Shown here: in pieces, positions 1 through 8,457 of the stretch
Numbering within the stretch: the first letter of the stretch is position 1
How the letters are laid out: every line of letters starts with the position of its first letter
Assembly: GCA_017531385.1 (NCBI GenBank)
Contig: JAFXLD010000082.1
Location: 1-43,618 of the forward strand
Direction of reading: 5' to 3'
Source of the DNA: Clostridia bacterium
GTDB lineage: Bacteria; Bacillota; Clostridia; Oscillospirales; Acutalibacteraceae
DNA: 43,618 nucleotides
Translations under genes and position numbers: made by a program
Notes under the pieces: generated by a model
Told to the model about the DNA's origin: nothing
Databases searched by the model: none
What the model saw: the letters and a program-made list of their open reading frames with translations, nothing else

Positions 1-211
1 TAGCTGCAGATGTTATGGAAGACAAATGCAAGAATTTGGATGTTCCGGATTTCATACGCGCAGACAAATAGGCATTGGTAAAGGCAATGATTGTGCCAAT
101 AAAAGATGTGCAAAGTGCAATGATCATTGAGTTAACCAAATACTCACCTGCCCGTAGATTCATAGTTTTTTCTACATTCCGTAAAGTAACACTTAAATCC
201 CCTGGATAATC
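1..211 (-). pseudogene. ABC transporter permease fragment (iron/2-aminoethylphosphonate/polyamine-type), cut at both ends
   Basis: Reading the minus strand from about 211 down to 1 gives an open frame containing DYPGDLSVTLRNVEKTMN, then a hydrophobic stretch with MIIALCTSFIGTIIAFTNAY, then SARMKSGTSKFLHLSSITSA, running off the window. This matches the middle of BPD-type ABC permeases: a periplasmic loop, one membrane span, then the cytoplasmic loop before the EAA region. The reading beyond about 211 enters the antisense of the neighbouring cyclase, so the 5' part is missing; the 3' part lies outside the window. The Met near 163 is probably internal, since no ribosome binding site is visible before it. 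Identification rests on my reading of the translated fragment; the substrate cannot be told. Confidence 0.5.
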
Positions 212-227
212 CTGTCCCGGCGATCCG

Positions 228-767
228 ATGCCGGAAAAAAGAGAACTCAAGTCGATGGAAAAGGGCGAACTGTATAATTTGACGGTATTTAGTATGTGCG
301 CGCACAATGGCACGCATATAGATGCGCCGCGTCATTTTATTCAAGGCGGAAAAACCGTGGACGAGATTTCTATGGATGCATTTATCGGAATGGCTTATGT
401 AGCAGAGCATAGTGGGGTCGTTACCGATAATGACGCCACGGAAATAATCGCAAATGCCAAAAAGCAAAATATGGAAGCGGCAAAGAGAATTCTGATAAAA
501 GGAGAGGTCGAGGTATCATTGGAGGCTGCAAATGTATTTGCATCTTCAAATATCTTACTTCTCGGTAACGAACCTCAGTCGGTCGGACCGCAAGAAACAC
601 CAATGGCGGTGCATCTTGCATTATTGTCCGCTGATGTTATTTTGCTTGAGGGGATTCGTTTGTCCGCGGTGCCCGAAGGCGTATATTTCTTAAATGCGGC
701 TCCGCTGAATTTAGCGGGTACAGACGGTTCTCCGTGCAGAGCGGTGTTGATAGATATCGAGAGATAA
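228..767 (+). CDS. Cyclase family protein (kynurenine formamidase-like), 5'-truncated
   Basis: The product carries the metal-binding signature of the cyclase/kynurenine formamidase family, AHNGTHIDAPRHF at residues 25-37 (H26, H30, D32, H36). Members hydrolyse amide or lactone bonds using bound Zn or Mn. The C-terminus GTDGSPCRAVLIDIE is also typical. At 179 residues it is about 25-30 shorter than usual. The family's PGDP motif lies just upstream in frame (codons 216-227), but an in-frame TAA at 207-209 blocks extension, and no Shine-Dalgarno sequence precedes the ATG at 228. The start given is only the first ATG after that stop. The gene is probably a broken remnant joined to the permease fragment. 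Its use of GCG, CGC and ATA codons differs from the rest of the window. Function of the intact ancestor is fairly sure; activity of this copy is doubtful. Confidence 0.7.
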   Translation: MPEKRELKSMEKGELYNLTVFSMCAHNGTHIDAPRHFIQGGKTVDEISMDAFIGMAYVAEHSGVVTDNDATEIIANAKKQNMEAAKRILIKGEVEVSLEAANVFASSNILLLGNEPQSVGPQETPMAVHLALLSADVILLEGIRLSAVPEGVYFLNAAPLNLAGTDGSPCRAVLIDIER

Positions 768-850
768 ATTCCAATTTCTCGAACAGCGCAGTTACGCACC
801 TAATCGATTTTCTTACCCCACTTTACGCACCGTTATACTGCTCTTTCGCA

Positions 851-882
851 GAAAAACAGTACCGTCAGGTGCTGTTTTTTTA
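851..882 (+). terminator. Rho-independent terminator after the cyclase
   Basis: Stem AACAGTACC / GGTGCTGTT with loop GTCA, followed by a run of T. It would end transcription from the cyclase gene. Its stem-loop closely resembles the one at 1044-1076. Confidence 0.6.
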
Positions 883-1043
883 TTTCAAGGGATTCGAACC
901 CTGAGAGGGTGAGCCACGTGAAGAAAACAGTCCGGTGGACTGTTTTTAGTGGCGAAGCGTGAGGCGGGTACTGTTGCGAAGCAACGGTCGCCGAGGGTGG
1001 TGACTGCGAAGCAGGAACATCCCTTGCTTTCCGCCAGAAAAAT

Positions 1044-1076
1044 AACGGTACCGACAGGTGCCGTTGTTGTTTTTTT
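1044..1076 (+). terminator. Terminator-like hairpin with T-run
   Basis: Stem AACGGTACC / GGTGCCGTT, loop GACA, then a T-rich tail to 1076. It closes the repeat block and insulates the downstream surface-protein promoter. Confidence 0.5.
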
Positions 1077-1170
1077 ATGTAAGCTCAGAAAACAGTTCAT
1101 CTGCAACCACTTTTTTGAATGTAAATATCTGAGACTGATTGCTTTGTGCATATTGTCTGTTTTTTTTGTG

Positions 1171-1199
1171 TTGACTATTTTCTTTTTGTGTGATATTAT
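1171..1199 (+). promoter_or_regulatory. Sigma-A-type promoter for the surface protein gene
   Basis: TTGACT at 1171-1176 and TATTAT at 1194-1199 are separated by exactly 17 bp. A good ribosome binding site (AAGGAGAATCACC) follows directly before the ATG at 1243. Confidence 0.65.
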
Positions 1200-1242
1200 T
1201 ATATATGTAGAAATATGATATTTTATTTAAGGAGAATCACCA

Positions 1243-4200
1243 ATGCAAACTTCAGGATATAAAAAATATTTATCATTGTTGTTATCATTCATAATGATAT
1301 TCACAATGATTCCCACAACTGTTTTTTCCGTTGCAGCAGAGGATGTTTGCCCTGTCATGGAGGTATATAATGCAGCCTCATCAGGAGACTATCACAAATA
1401 CTATAACAAGGTGGTTTCCGTTACATTCCTTGATTCCATCGATTACGATGATGTCACCAATGCTCTTGAATCATGGGATGTATCTGAAAATGACGATGCA
1501 AGTGTTATGGCATGGATGAGCCTTAATGAGTTTGAAACACAGACTGCAGGTCAGGACAGATATGATGTTTTCATTGCAGGTGATGGTGGTGTAGGAGCAA
1601 ACCCCAATTCTTCTTATATTTTTTACAGTTTTTCTGTTTTAAAAGAAGTTAACGGTCTTGAAAACTTCAAAACTGATAATGTTACTACATTTTATCAGAT
1701 TTTCGGACTCTGCAGAGCTCTTGAACAGGTTGATTTGAGCTCTCTCAATACTTCAAATGTTGAGAATCTCAGTTGTATGTTCAATCAATGTGAAAAGCTT
1801 GAAAATGTAAATTTTTCCGGATGGGATACAAGCAATGTAACAGATATGAGCAATATGTTTTATAACTGCAAAAAAATTACCGTACTTAACCTCAGCAGTT
1901 TCGATACTTCAAAAGTCACAACAATGAGATTTATGTTCTATCATTGTGAACAGCTTTTACATATATATGTAGGAGACGGTTGGACAACAGAATCAGTTGC
2001 TAATCTTAACGACGGTATGTTTAACTGTTGTTATGCAATTGTCGGCGGTAAAGATGTATATGATGAAGAGTATAAGTATTTTGCACCCGGAGCAGAACTT
2101 GCAAAACCAAAGGAAGAAGGCGGTTTGCTTACATTCAAAGAGCCGGAAATACCTGTTAAGTATACGGTTACATACGGATTTGCCGGTGAAACTGTTCCTG
2201 GCGATGTGACTGTACCCGGAAGTGCAGAATATAATGCCGGAACTACCGTAAAAGTTGAAAAAGCACCTTCTGTCGACGGTTATATTTTCTCCGGTTGGAC
2301 AACAACTGATGCTGTTGTGACAGACGGTGAGTTTGCAATCAACAATAATGTACATTTTGTGGGCTCATGGAGCAAACTGTATAAAGTCAACTATAAGTAT
2401 ACTGACGGATATGAAGTTCCTGAAGATGCTCCCGTTCTTCCTGATTCCGTATCATATGAAGCTGGTAACACAGTAATTGTTAATGATATTCCTTTTGTTG
2501 ACGGTTATGTTTTTGTCGGCTGGAATACAGAAGACGTTACCGTGACTGACGAAAAATTCTCAATGCCTGAAAAAGATGTCACGCTTTACGGATATTTCAA
2601 AAAACCTGTTGAAAGTGTAGAAATCAACGGCGGAGATATTGTTCTGAATAAAGACGGCGAAACCGTTATTAATGTTGTTGTAAAGCCTGAAGATGCAACT
2701 GTTAAAGATATTACATATAAATCTTCCGATGAAAGTGTTGTAAAAGTTGATGAAAACGGAAAAGTTACCGCAGTCGGTGTCGGTACAGCAACAATAACCG
2801 TTTCCTCAAAAGATGATTCCACAAAGAGTGATACAATCAATGTTACTGTCAAGGTGCCTGTAACATCAATAACGGTTGATAAAACCGAAATTACTCTTAA
2901 TAAAGAAGATTCAGCAAAGCTTACAGTAACAGTAACCCCCGATGAAGCAACAAATAAAGAAGTAACATATAAGTCAGATAACGAAACTGTTGCAACGGTT
3001 GATGAATACGGTAATATTATTGCTGTAGGTGAAGGTGAAACAACAATCACCGTTACTTCAAAGGATGACCCGACGGTAAAGGAATATGTTTCCGTAACAG
3101 TCAAGATTCCCGTAACAGAGATTGTCGTAACAGAAAATATGTCTCTTAAGCTCGGAGAAGAGAAAAATCTTGAAGCAAAAGTAAATGATGACGCAACTGA
3201 TAAAAAACTTTATTATACAACAAGTAATCCCGGTGTTGTAAAAGTTGATTCAGACGGTAATGTTATTGCAGTCGGCAAGGGTGAAGCAACAATCACCGTA
3301 ACATCAAAAGACGATCCCACAAAAACAGAAACAGTTAAGGTTACAGTAACAGTACCAGTTGAAGATGTTGTTGCAGATAAAACAGACATTACTCTTGATA
3401 TCGGCAAAAAGGACAAGATTACGGTAACAGTAACTCCCGATGATGCAAGTGATAAGGGTGTTACATTCAAATCAAGCAATAACAGCGTTGTAACAGTTGA
3501 CGAAAACGGTAATATTACTGCTGTGGGCAAGGGTGAAGCAACAATCACCGTAACATCAAAGGACGATCCCATAAAAACAGAAACAGTTAAAGTTACGGTA
3601 ACAGTACCCGTTGAAGATGTTGTTGCAGATAAAAATGACATCACTCTTGATATTGGCAAAAAGGACAAGATTACGGTAACAGTAACTCCCGATGATGCAA
3701 GTGATAAGGGTGTTACATTCAAATCAAGCAATAACAGTGTTGTAACAGTTGACGAAAACGGAAACATTACTGCTGTGGGCAAGGGTGAAGCAACAATCAC
3801 AGTCACATCAAAGGATGACCCCACAAAAACAGAAACAGTTAAAGTTACGGTAACAGTACCCGTAGAACCGGAAGAACCTGAAAATCCCGAAAACCCGGAG
3901 AAACCGGAAAAGCCCGAAGAGCCTGAGAAACCCGAAACTCCCGAATACAGCATTGAAGTTCCCGATAGAGTGGAAATTTTCGTTGGTGAAATTAAAAATC
4001 TTGGTGTAAAGGTTACTCCTGCTGACGGAGGTCTGAAAGCAGACTATGATTCATCTGACGAGTCAATTGTTACTGTTGATGCAGAAGGTAACATTACCGG
4101 TATCAGCCGAGGCGAAACAACAATCATTATAGAGTTTGATAACGGTGAATTCAGAATTATTCATGTTGTCGTTGCTGCTGCACCTCCTCCTGTAATTCCT

Positions 4201-4566
4201 GTCATACATCATGTATGTTTCGGCAAAACCGATGGTATAGGCTGGTATGAGGTTTCCGTTAACGGCGGTGAGTTCTTCCCGCAAGGTCCCAACTCAACTC
4301 TTGAAGTTGAAAACGGCTCCGTTCTTGTTATCAGAGTTCAGGATATGTGGATTAATGATAAATTTGATTTTTATGTGAATGGTGACAGAATACCCGTTGG
4401 ACCTGATAATACAATCACGGTTGTTGTTGAAGGTTATATGCTTATAGGTGCTCTTTCAATGGATGTTGTGGTTCCAGATCCTGAAGAATCTCTTACACTC
4501 TTTGAAAGATTGATGAAAGCAATCAAAGAGTTCTTTGCAAAGATTTTCGAATGGTTCAGAATATAA
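1243..4566 (+). CDS. Large secreted multidomain surface protein (BspA-type LRR, InlB-type repeats, BIG2 repeats)
   Basis: The 1107-residue product begins with a signal peptide (hydrophobic residues about 11-31, then VAAED). Residues about 125-255 are BspA/DUF285-type leucine-rich repeats, with the recurring pattern LSS-DTSKVTTM-MF--C. Two InlB B-like repeats follow (about 296-375 and 385-455, each with VDGYxFxGW). From about 458 to 872 there are five bacterial Ig-like BIG2 domains marked by TAVGxGxATITVTSKDD, the last two nearly identical. A Pro/Glu linker (about 873-902) precedes another BIG2-like domain and a C-terminal beta region. The protein ends in an amphipathic aromatic helix (LFERLMKAIKEFFAKIF). 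There is no LPXTG motif or dockerin. Likely a cell-surface adhesin or binding protein; the ligand is unknown. It has its own promoter and terminator and so appears monocistronic. Confidence 0.85.
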   Translation: MQTSGYKKYLSLLLSFIMIFTMIPTTVFSVAAEDVCPVMEVYNAASSGDYHKYYNKVVSVTFLDSIDYDDVTNALESWDVSENDDASVMAWMSLNEFETQTAGQDRYDVFIAGDGGVGANPNSSYIFYSFSVLKEVNGLENFKTDNVTTFYQIFGLCRALEQVDLSSLNTSNVENLSCMFNQCEKLENVNFSGWDTSNVTDMSNMFYNCKKITVLNLSSFDTSKVTTMRFMFYHCEQLLHIYVGDGWTTESVANLNDGMFNCCYAIVGGKDVYDEEYKYFAPGAELAKPKEEGGLLTFKEPEIPVKYTVTYGFAGETVPGDVTVPGSAEYNAGTTVKVEKAPSVDGYIFSGWTTTDAVVTDGEFAINNNVHFVGSWSKLYKVNYKYTDGYEVPEDAPVLPDSVSYEAGNTVIVNDIPFVDGYVFVGWNTEDVTVTDEKFSMPEKDVTLYGYFKKPVESVEINGGDIVLNKDGETVINVVVKPEDATVKDITYKSSDESVVKVDENGKVTAVGVGTATITVSSKDDSTKSDTINVTVKVPVTSITVDKTEITLNKEDSAKLTVTVTPDEATNKEVTYKSDNETVATVDEYGNIIAVGEGETTITVTSKDDPTVKEYVSVTVKIPVTEIVVTENMSLKLGEEKNLEAKVNDDATDKKLYYTTSNPGVVKVDSDGNVIAVGKGEATITVTSKDDPTKTETVKVTVTVPVEDVVADKTDITLDIGKKDKITVTVTPDDASDKGVTFKSSNNSVVTVDENGNITAVGKGEATITVTSKDDPIKTETVKVTVTVPVEDVVADKNDITLDIGKKDKITVTVTPDDASDKGVTFKSSNNSVVTVDENGNITAVGKGEATITVTSKDDPTKTETVKVTVTVPVEPEEPENPENPEKPEKPEEPEKPETPEYSIEVPDRVEIFVGEIKNLGVKVTPADGGLKADYDSSDESIVTVDAEGNITGISRGETTIIIEFDNGEFRIIHVVVAAAPPPVIPVIHHVCFGKTDGIGWYEVSVNGGEFFPQGPNSTLEVENGSVLVIRVQDMWINDKFDFYVNGDRIPVGPDNTITVVVEGYMLIGALSMDVVVPDPEESLTLFERLMKAIKEFFAKIFEWFRI
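3355..3858 (+). repeat. Two tandem 252-bp BIG2 repeats inside the surface protein gene
   Basis: Units 3355-3606 and 3607-3858 are each 84 codons, start at PVEDVVADK, and encode nearly identical proteins (differences such as DKT/DKN and DPI/DPT). The nucleotide sequence is also nearly the same, pointing to recent duplication or gene conversion, while the preceding BIG2 domains are more diverged. Confidence 0.9.
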
Positions 4567-4593
4567 TCAATTCTGTGTAAATCAAAACAAACT

Positions 4594-4631
4594 AAAAAAG
4601 CGTTGCATATGAGTTTCTGCAACGCTTTTAT
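4594..4631. terminator. Bidirectional terminator
   Basis: Perfect 11-bp stem AAAGCGTTGCA / TGCAACGCTTT (4597-4607 with 4618-4628), with an A-run on the left and T-rich sequence on the right. It lies between two convergent genes and can serve both. Confidence 0.8.
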
Positions 4632-4642
4632 CTTTGAAACTT

Positions 4643-5866
4643 TTATGTATTGTGCTTTTTTCTTGTTGTGAGTACACCGGCAAAGCTTATAACGCAAGCC
4701 GCAACGGAGAAAATAAGTATGCACACAAATACTGCGTTCCAACCATTTGTATCGGCGATTTTTCCCAGCAAAGATGTGCTCATTGTACTGCCTACATAAC
4801 AGAATGTGTTAAGAAGTCCTGCAGACAGTCCCGAATCGATTTTATCCCTTGAATAAAGAGGAACAACACTTGTTATAACATTGTTTATTGCAGCCATAAT
4901 ACAAGCTGTACCGCCGAAAAGTGCAAGTGTAAGCGGTGCAGATTTAAGGTTTATTGTCAATATTATCAGTGCCGACAGAATAATTGCAGTAAAATAGAAA
5001 ATGCCGTTCAGTGTGTTTTCATTTTTCATCTTTTTGTGAAGAATTTTAACAAGTGAAGCACCGAAAATCGAAAGAACGGGCAGAAGAAGAGTAACAATAA
5101 TTGACAGCGATGCGGGTACGCCGAATTCTTCCTTGAGAATTGAGGGAACCCATGTTGTGATGCCGTCTTTTATAAAGCCGTTGGCAACTGCACAGATGAG
5201 AATAACGCAGACCGTAAATACAAATGCGGGTGTAAGCGTAAACTGTTTTTTCTCCTGATTTTCGGTTTTTGCAATTGCTTTTTTTTCTTTCTGAATACTG
5301 CCCATGCCGACAAACCAGACGACTGCAACAACTCCTGCCACTGCTGATGAAACATAGAAAATAGCAGTCCATCTGATACTGATTGCAGAGAAAAGTGCTG
5401 CAAGACCGTATGCCGCAAAAGTACCCGAAGCCACCGTTGTGCTCATTACCATAACAGCTCTCGACAGCTTATTGTCCGCAAGATTGTCGGAAAGTGTTTT
5501 TATGAGTGAACTCCAGAGAATTGACTGGAAAACACCATTGAAAAACCACAGATATTTCATTGCATCAATGCCGCTGCATAATGTCATTGAAAGGTTGATG
5601 ACGGAAGATGCGGCAAGAGCAATCATGACAGAATATTTTGTATTGTATCGCTTTGAAAGCAGACCGTTTACAAGCTGACCTGCACCGTATGCAAAGAAGA
5701 AAAACGAACTTACCGTGCCTGCTGCCTCTTTTGTTGTACCAAGCTGTGAGAGTATTTCAACCATTGATGCGTTGTAGTTGAGTCTTGCAACATAAGCTGA
5801 TGTGTACGCAAGCCAGCAGAGGAAAATTAAAAAATTGGATTTTTTATTGCTGAGTGAATTTGTCAC
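4643..5866 (-). CDS. MFS transporter, organophosphate:phosphate antiporter-like (GlpT/UhpT family)
   Basis: This 407-residue protein has about 12 hydrophobic spans and no signal peptide. The first span region, AYVARLNYNASMVEILSQLG, resembles the N-terminus of OPA-type major facilitator transporters, which exchange organic phosphates or acids across the inner membrane. The start is a GTG at 5866, supported by AGGAGG eleven bases upstream; the stop of the EamA gene is only 2 bases before it, so the two are co-transcribed and probably coupled. A basic linker (about residues 194-210) separates the two six-helix halves, as expected for MFS. The substrate cannot be deduced; the pairing with an EamA exporter hints at small-metabolite traffic. 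Confidence 0.8.
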   Translation of the reverse strand: MTNSLSNKKSNFLIFLCWLAYTSAYVARLNYNASMVEILSQLGTTKEAAGTVSSFFFFAYGAGQLVNGLLSKRYNTKYSVMIALAASSVINLSMTLCSGIDAMKYLWFFNGVFQSILWSSLIKTLSDNLADNKLSRAVMVMSTTVASGTFAAYGLAALFSAISIRWTAIFYVSSAVAGVVAVVWFVGMGSIQKEKKAIAKTENQEKKQFTLTPAFVFTVCVILICAVANGFIKDGITTWVPSILKEEFGVPASLSIIVTLLLPVLSIFGASLVKILHKKMKNENTLNGIFYFTAIILSALIILTINLKSAPLTLALFGGTACIMAAINNVITSVVPLYSRDKIDSGLSAGLLNTFCYVGSTMSTSLLGKIADTNGWNAVFVCILIFSVAACVISFAGVLTTRKKHNT

Positions 5867-5868
5867 AG

Positions 5869-6795
5869 TTATCTTTTCCTCCTTTTTGCTTTTTTCTTTT
5901 CAGAATGTGAGCTCTTTGTAACGGAAATCACAAGTCCCGCAATGATAAGAGCCGCACCGATGAAAAGCTGAGCTGTAAGTGTCTGAGATCTGAGGAAAAA
6001 ATAAGAGAAAACTATGGTGACAAGGGGTGTTCCGTATATGTATGTGGTAGCTTTTACGGGCCCTAATGTGTTTGTTGCTTTGCTCCATGTAAGGAAGCAT
6101 ACACCCGAAGCGCAAAGTGCCAGATACAGCATGTTAAAGAGCATTTCCATGTCAGCAAGAAGAGCAAAATGTTTTATGTCAACATCAAAAATGAAAACCG
6201 TAGGTATCATGAAAATCAGACCGTACATAAAAATTCTTCTCGTGGTCTGGATAACATTATGGCCGTAGGTACCGATTGTTTTTGTCAGCAGGGAATAAAG
6301 TCCCCATGAAACCGCAGATCCTATGGCAAAAAGAGCACCCTGCACATTAAGGTCAAATGTGAAACCTTCTTCAAAGGTAACAAGAATTATACCTGTTATC
6401 GCAAGTGCAAAGCCGATAAAAAAGTTGAGCTTCGGTTTGTCTGCTTTTTTTGAAAACAGTGAAAAAATTCCGCAGAAAAAGGGGGCTGTTGCGAAGATAA
6501 CGCTTGCATTTGCCGCTTTTGTGTATTGAAGTGCGACAATTTCAAGGAAAAAGTACAGTGTAACTCCAAGAAGTCCTGATACTGCATACATCATTTCCCG
6601 TTTTATCCCCTCAAATTTAAGTCTCGGAGGGTAGATAATATTCAGAAGAACAAACGCAAGCAAAAATCTGCAGATTATAACTTCGGCAGGTGAAAAACCG
6701 CCTGTGAGAAGTTTTGTTGATGAAATTAAAGTGGTGCCCCATACGATTATTGTGAAAAGTGCCGCAAGATGGCCCGTAAATGTTTTTGTCTTCAT
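5869..6795 (-). CDS. EamA/DMT-family transporter
   Basis: This is a ten-span drug/metabolite transporter with two EamA halves. The N-terminal motif GHLAALFTIIVWGTTLISS and the second-half AVSWGLYSLL are characteristic. The frame is open to 6861, but the ATG at 6795 (MKTKTFTGHL) is preferred: GGAGAAAC lies at proper spacing, the extra upstream residues are polar and unlike the family, and the resulting 308 residues is the usual length. Such proteins export or import amino acids, nucleosides or other small molecules; nothing here tells which. It is the first gene of a two-gene operon with the MFS transporter downstream. Its lysine-rich C-terminus is common in the family. Confidence 0.85.
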   Translation of the reverse strand: MKTKTFTGHLAALFTIIVWGTTLISSTKLLTGGFSPAEVIICRFLLAFVLLNIIYPPRLKFEGIKREMMYAVSGLLGVTLYFFLEIVALQYTKAANASVIFATAPFFCGIFSLFSKKADKPKLNFFIGFALAITGIILVTFEEGFTFDLNVQGALFAIGSAVSWGLYSLLTKTIGTYGHNVIQTTRRIFMYGLIFMIPTVFIFDVDIKHFALLADMEMLFNMLYLALCASGVCFLTWSKATNTLGPVKATTYIYGTPLVTIVFSYFFLRSQTLTAQLFIGAALIIAGLVISVTKSSHSEKKKAKRRKR

Positions 6796-6901
6796 TTTTT
6801 TGTTTCTCCGTTTTGAATTACAATAAAAAATTATATCACTCACGGCAGTGTTATGCAACATTATTTTTGTTAAATTATGTATAAAAATATAAGAAAACTT
6901 C

Positions 6902-6930
6902 TTGCAAAATTATCACAATTGTAGTATTAT
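6902..6930 (+). promoter_or_regulatory. Sigma-A-type promoter for the GH30-PHP operon
   Basis: TTGCAA at 6902-6907, a 17-bp spacer and TATTAT at 6925-6930, followed by a ribosome binding site GGGAGG at 6944-6949. Confidence 0.6.
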
Positions 6931-6956
6931 AAAATATATTATAGGGAGGTATGTCT

Positions 6957-8438
6957 ATGGCTATAATCCAGAAATTGATAAGCATTATCCTTTCGGTGCT
7001 TTATGTGTTTATCGTGCCGACCGGTGAAGGCTGTGGTTTTATTGCGAACAAAAGTCTTACAATAGAAATCGATGAATCGGCTGAATATCGCGAGTTCAAC
7101 GGTTTCGGAGCTTCTGCCTGTTGGTGGGCACAGAATGCAGGTGATTCGGTTTATGCCGATGACGTTGCAAAAGCTCTTTACAGCAAAGACGGTCTCGGTC
7201 TTAACATTTACCGTTACAACGTAGGCGGTGGTGAAGCAGATAACCCCGATAAGCGTGTATGGGGTTCAAGAGCAACAGAGAGCTTCTATTATTTCAATGA
7301 AGCAACAGGGGAGTATGAATACGACTTCACCCGTGATGCGGCAGCTCAGACAATGCTTGATAAGTGCCTTGCATACGGCTGTATTGATACAGTTGTTCTC
7401 TTTGCAAATTCACCTCATTATTCAATGACAGCATCAGGCTCTGCAGCAGGCAGTTACAGTGATAACACATCAAATCTTCCTGCAGAGAATTATGAAGCAT
7501 ATGCAGATTATTTCATTACAATCACGGAGTATTTCATTGAAAAAGGTGTACCCGTAAAATACATAAGCCCCGTTAATGAGCCTCAGTGGTCATGGGGCGG
7601 CGGTTGGGTAGGACAGGAAGGCTGTCACTACGAGCCTGAAGAAGTAATAGAGCTTTTCAGAGTCTTTGCAAGAAAACTCAAAGCAAGCGGTCTTGATGTT
7701 CAGCTTATGGGACCTGAAAGCGGAGAAATCGGTGAAATAACTGAGTGGTACTTCGATGCTCTTTACAATGATGAAGAGATAAGAGAAGTTCTCGGCTCAC
7801 TTGCATACCACAGTTACTGGAGTGACGGTAACAGATGGGGAAAAGAGAATTTTGGAACCGTTATCAATGAAAAATACACCGATATCAATGTTGATATGAC
7901 AGAGTGGTGCGAATTGCCCTGTTCACACGATATAAACGATTTCGGTAATGCTGTTCTTATGGCAAAGGTCATGGCAGAAGACCTCGGTCTTACACATCCG
8001 AATTCATGGTCTTCATGGGTAGGCGTAAACAACTACGGTATTGATGAAAACGGAAATATGATTTCAGACGGTCTTCTTGTTGCAGATGATAATTTTACCG
8101 AGCTTTACACGGCTGCAAGATATTATGCAGTTGCTCATTTTGCAAAATATATCACACCCGGAAGTGTGGGCATTTATTCAAATCACAGCAGACTTCTCGG
8201 AGCAAACATTAACCTCGGTGATGTTCAGACATGTGCATTCAAGACACCCGAAGGTAAAACTGTTCTTGTGATTGCAAACAGCGGTGATAACTACAATGTC
8301 GCAACCAATAAATTTTTCGGAAATATGGAAATTGTGACATCAACAGCAGATGCACAGCTTCAGACTGTTTACAGCGGAAATGCAAAACTTTTTGTTGAAA
8401 TTCCCGCAAACAGCATCACAACAATAATCTACGGTTAA
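6957..8438 (+). CDS. Glycoside hydrolase family 30 enzyme, exported
   Basis: The protein has the GH30 (beta/alpha)8-barrel layout: FNGFGASACWWA near residue 50, GLGLNIYRYNVGGGE near 80-95, the acid/base Glu in SPVNEPQWSW (E208), and the nucleophile Glu in VDMTEWCE (E316). The C-terminal part (about 395-493) forms the beta-sandwich side domain. GH30 enzymes cleave beta-linked glucans, galactans, xylans or glucosylceramides; the subfamily is not clear. The N-terminal hydrophobic stretch suggests export, though the cleavage site is unclear. The frame has an ATG at 6951, but GGGAGG at 6944-6949 leaves only one base before it, so the ATG at 6957 (MAIIQKLI) is preferred. It is co-transcribed with the PHP gene 19 bases downstream. 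Confidence 0.87.
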   Translation: MAIIQKLISIILSVLYVFIVPTGEGCGFIANKSLTIEIDESAEYREFNGFGASACWWAQNAGDSVYADDVAKALYSKDGLGLNIYRYNVGGGEADNPDKRVWGSRATESFYYFNEATGEYEYDFTRDAAAQTMLDKCLAYGCIDTVVLFANSPHYSMTASGSAAGSYSDNTSNLPAENYEAYADYFITITEYFIEKGVPVKYISPVNEPQWSWGGGWVGQEGCHYEPEEVIELFRVFARKLKASGLDVQLMGPESGEIGEITEWYFDALYNDEEIREVLGSLAYHSYWSDGNRWGKENFGTVINEKYTDINVDMTEWCELPCSHDINDFGNAVLMAKVMAEDLGLTHPNSWSSWVGVNNYGIDENGNMISDGLLVADDNFTELYTAARYYAVAHFAKYITPGSVGIYSNHSRLLGANINLGDVQTCAFKTPEGKTVLVIANSGDNYNVATNKFFGNMEIVTSTADAQLQTVYSGNAKLFVEIPANSITTIIYG

Positions 8439-8457
8439 TAAAAAGGAGCGAACGATA

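Larger units (their letters stand above)
820..1076. repeat. Intergenic block of short hairpins with tRNA-like pieces
   Basis: This non-coding block between 768 and 1242 packs at least six short inverted repeats: the terminator-like stem at 851-882; GGG-ATTCGAA-CCC at 889-901, which reads as a tRNA T-arm; a perfect 10-bp stem AAAACAGTCC/GGACTGTTTT at 924-946; GTTGC-GAA-GCAAC at 973-985; CTGC-GAA-GCAG at 1004-1014; and AACGGTACC/GGTGCCGTT at 1044-1065. The piece CCCTTGCTTTCCGCCA at 1021-1036 resembles a tRNA-Ser 3' end including CCA, but no complete tRNA can be folded here. The block looks like a repetitive, possibly tRNA-derived intergenic element. Reading frames across it have no coding character. 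From 1077 to 1170 I see nothing recognisable. Confidence 0.55.

Noticed and set aside
3-71. Plus-strand tail ending NLDVPDFIRADK, similar to an FtsZ C-terminal peptide
   Set aside because: The minus strand over the same bases gives a better explanation, a continuous permease sequence with a membrane span; the plus-strand match is short and probably accidental.
885-1218. Two overlapping open frames on opposite strands in the intergenic block
   Set aside because: They cross the hairpin repeats and a promoter, have no ribosome binding site and no recognisable protein features.
2641-3858. Regular repeats that could be taken for a CRISPR array
   Set aside because: The repeats are coding, about 250 bp long, in frame and translate to BIG2 domains; no short repeat with unique spacers and no cas genes.
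3213-3953. Long open frame on the minus strand, rich in Ser, Gly and Val
   Set aside because: It is the antisense of the BIG2 repeats and Pro/Glu linker; repetitive codons keep it open. No ribosome binding site or own family.
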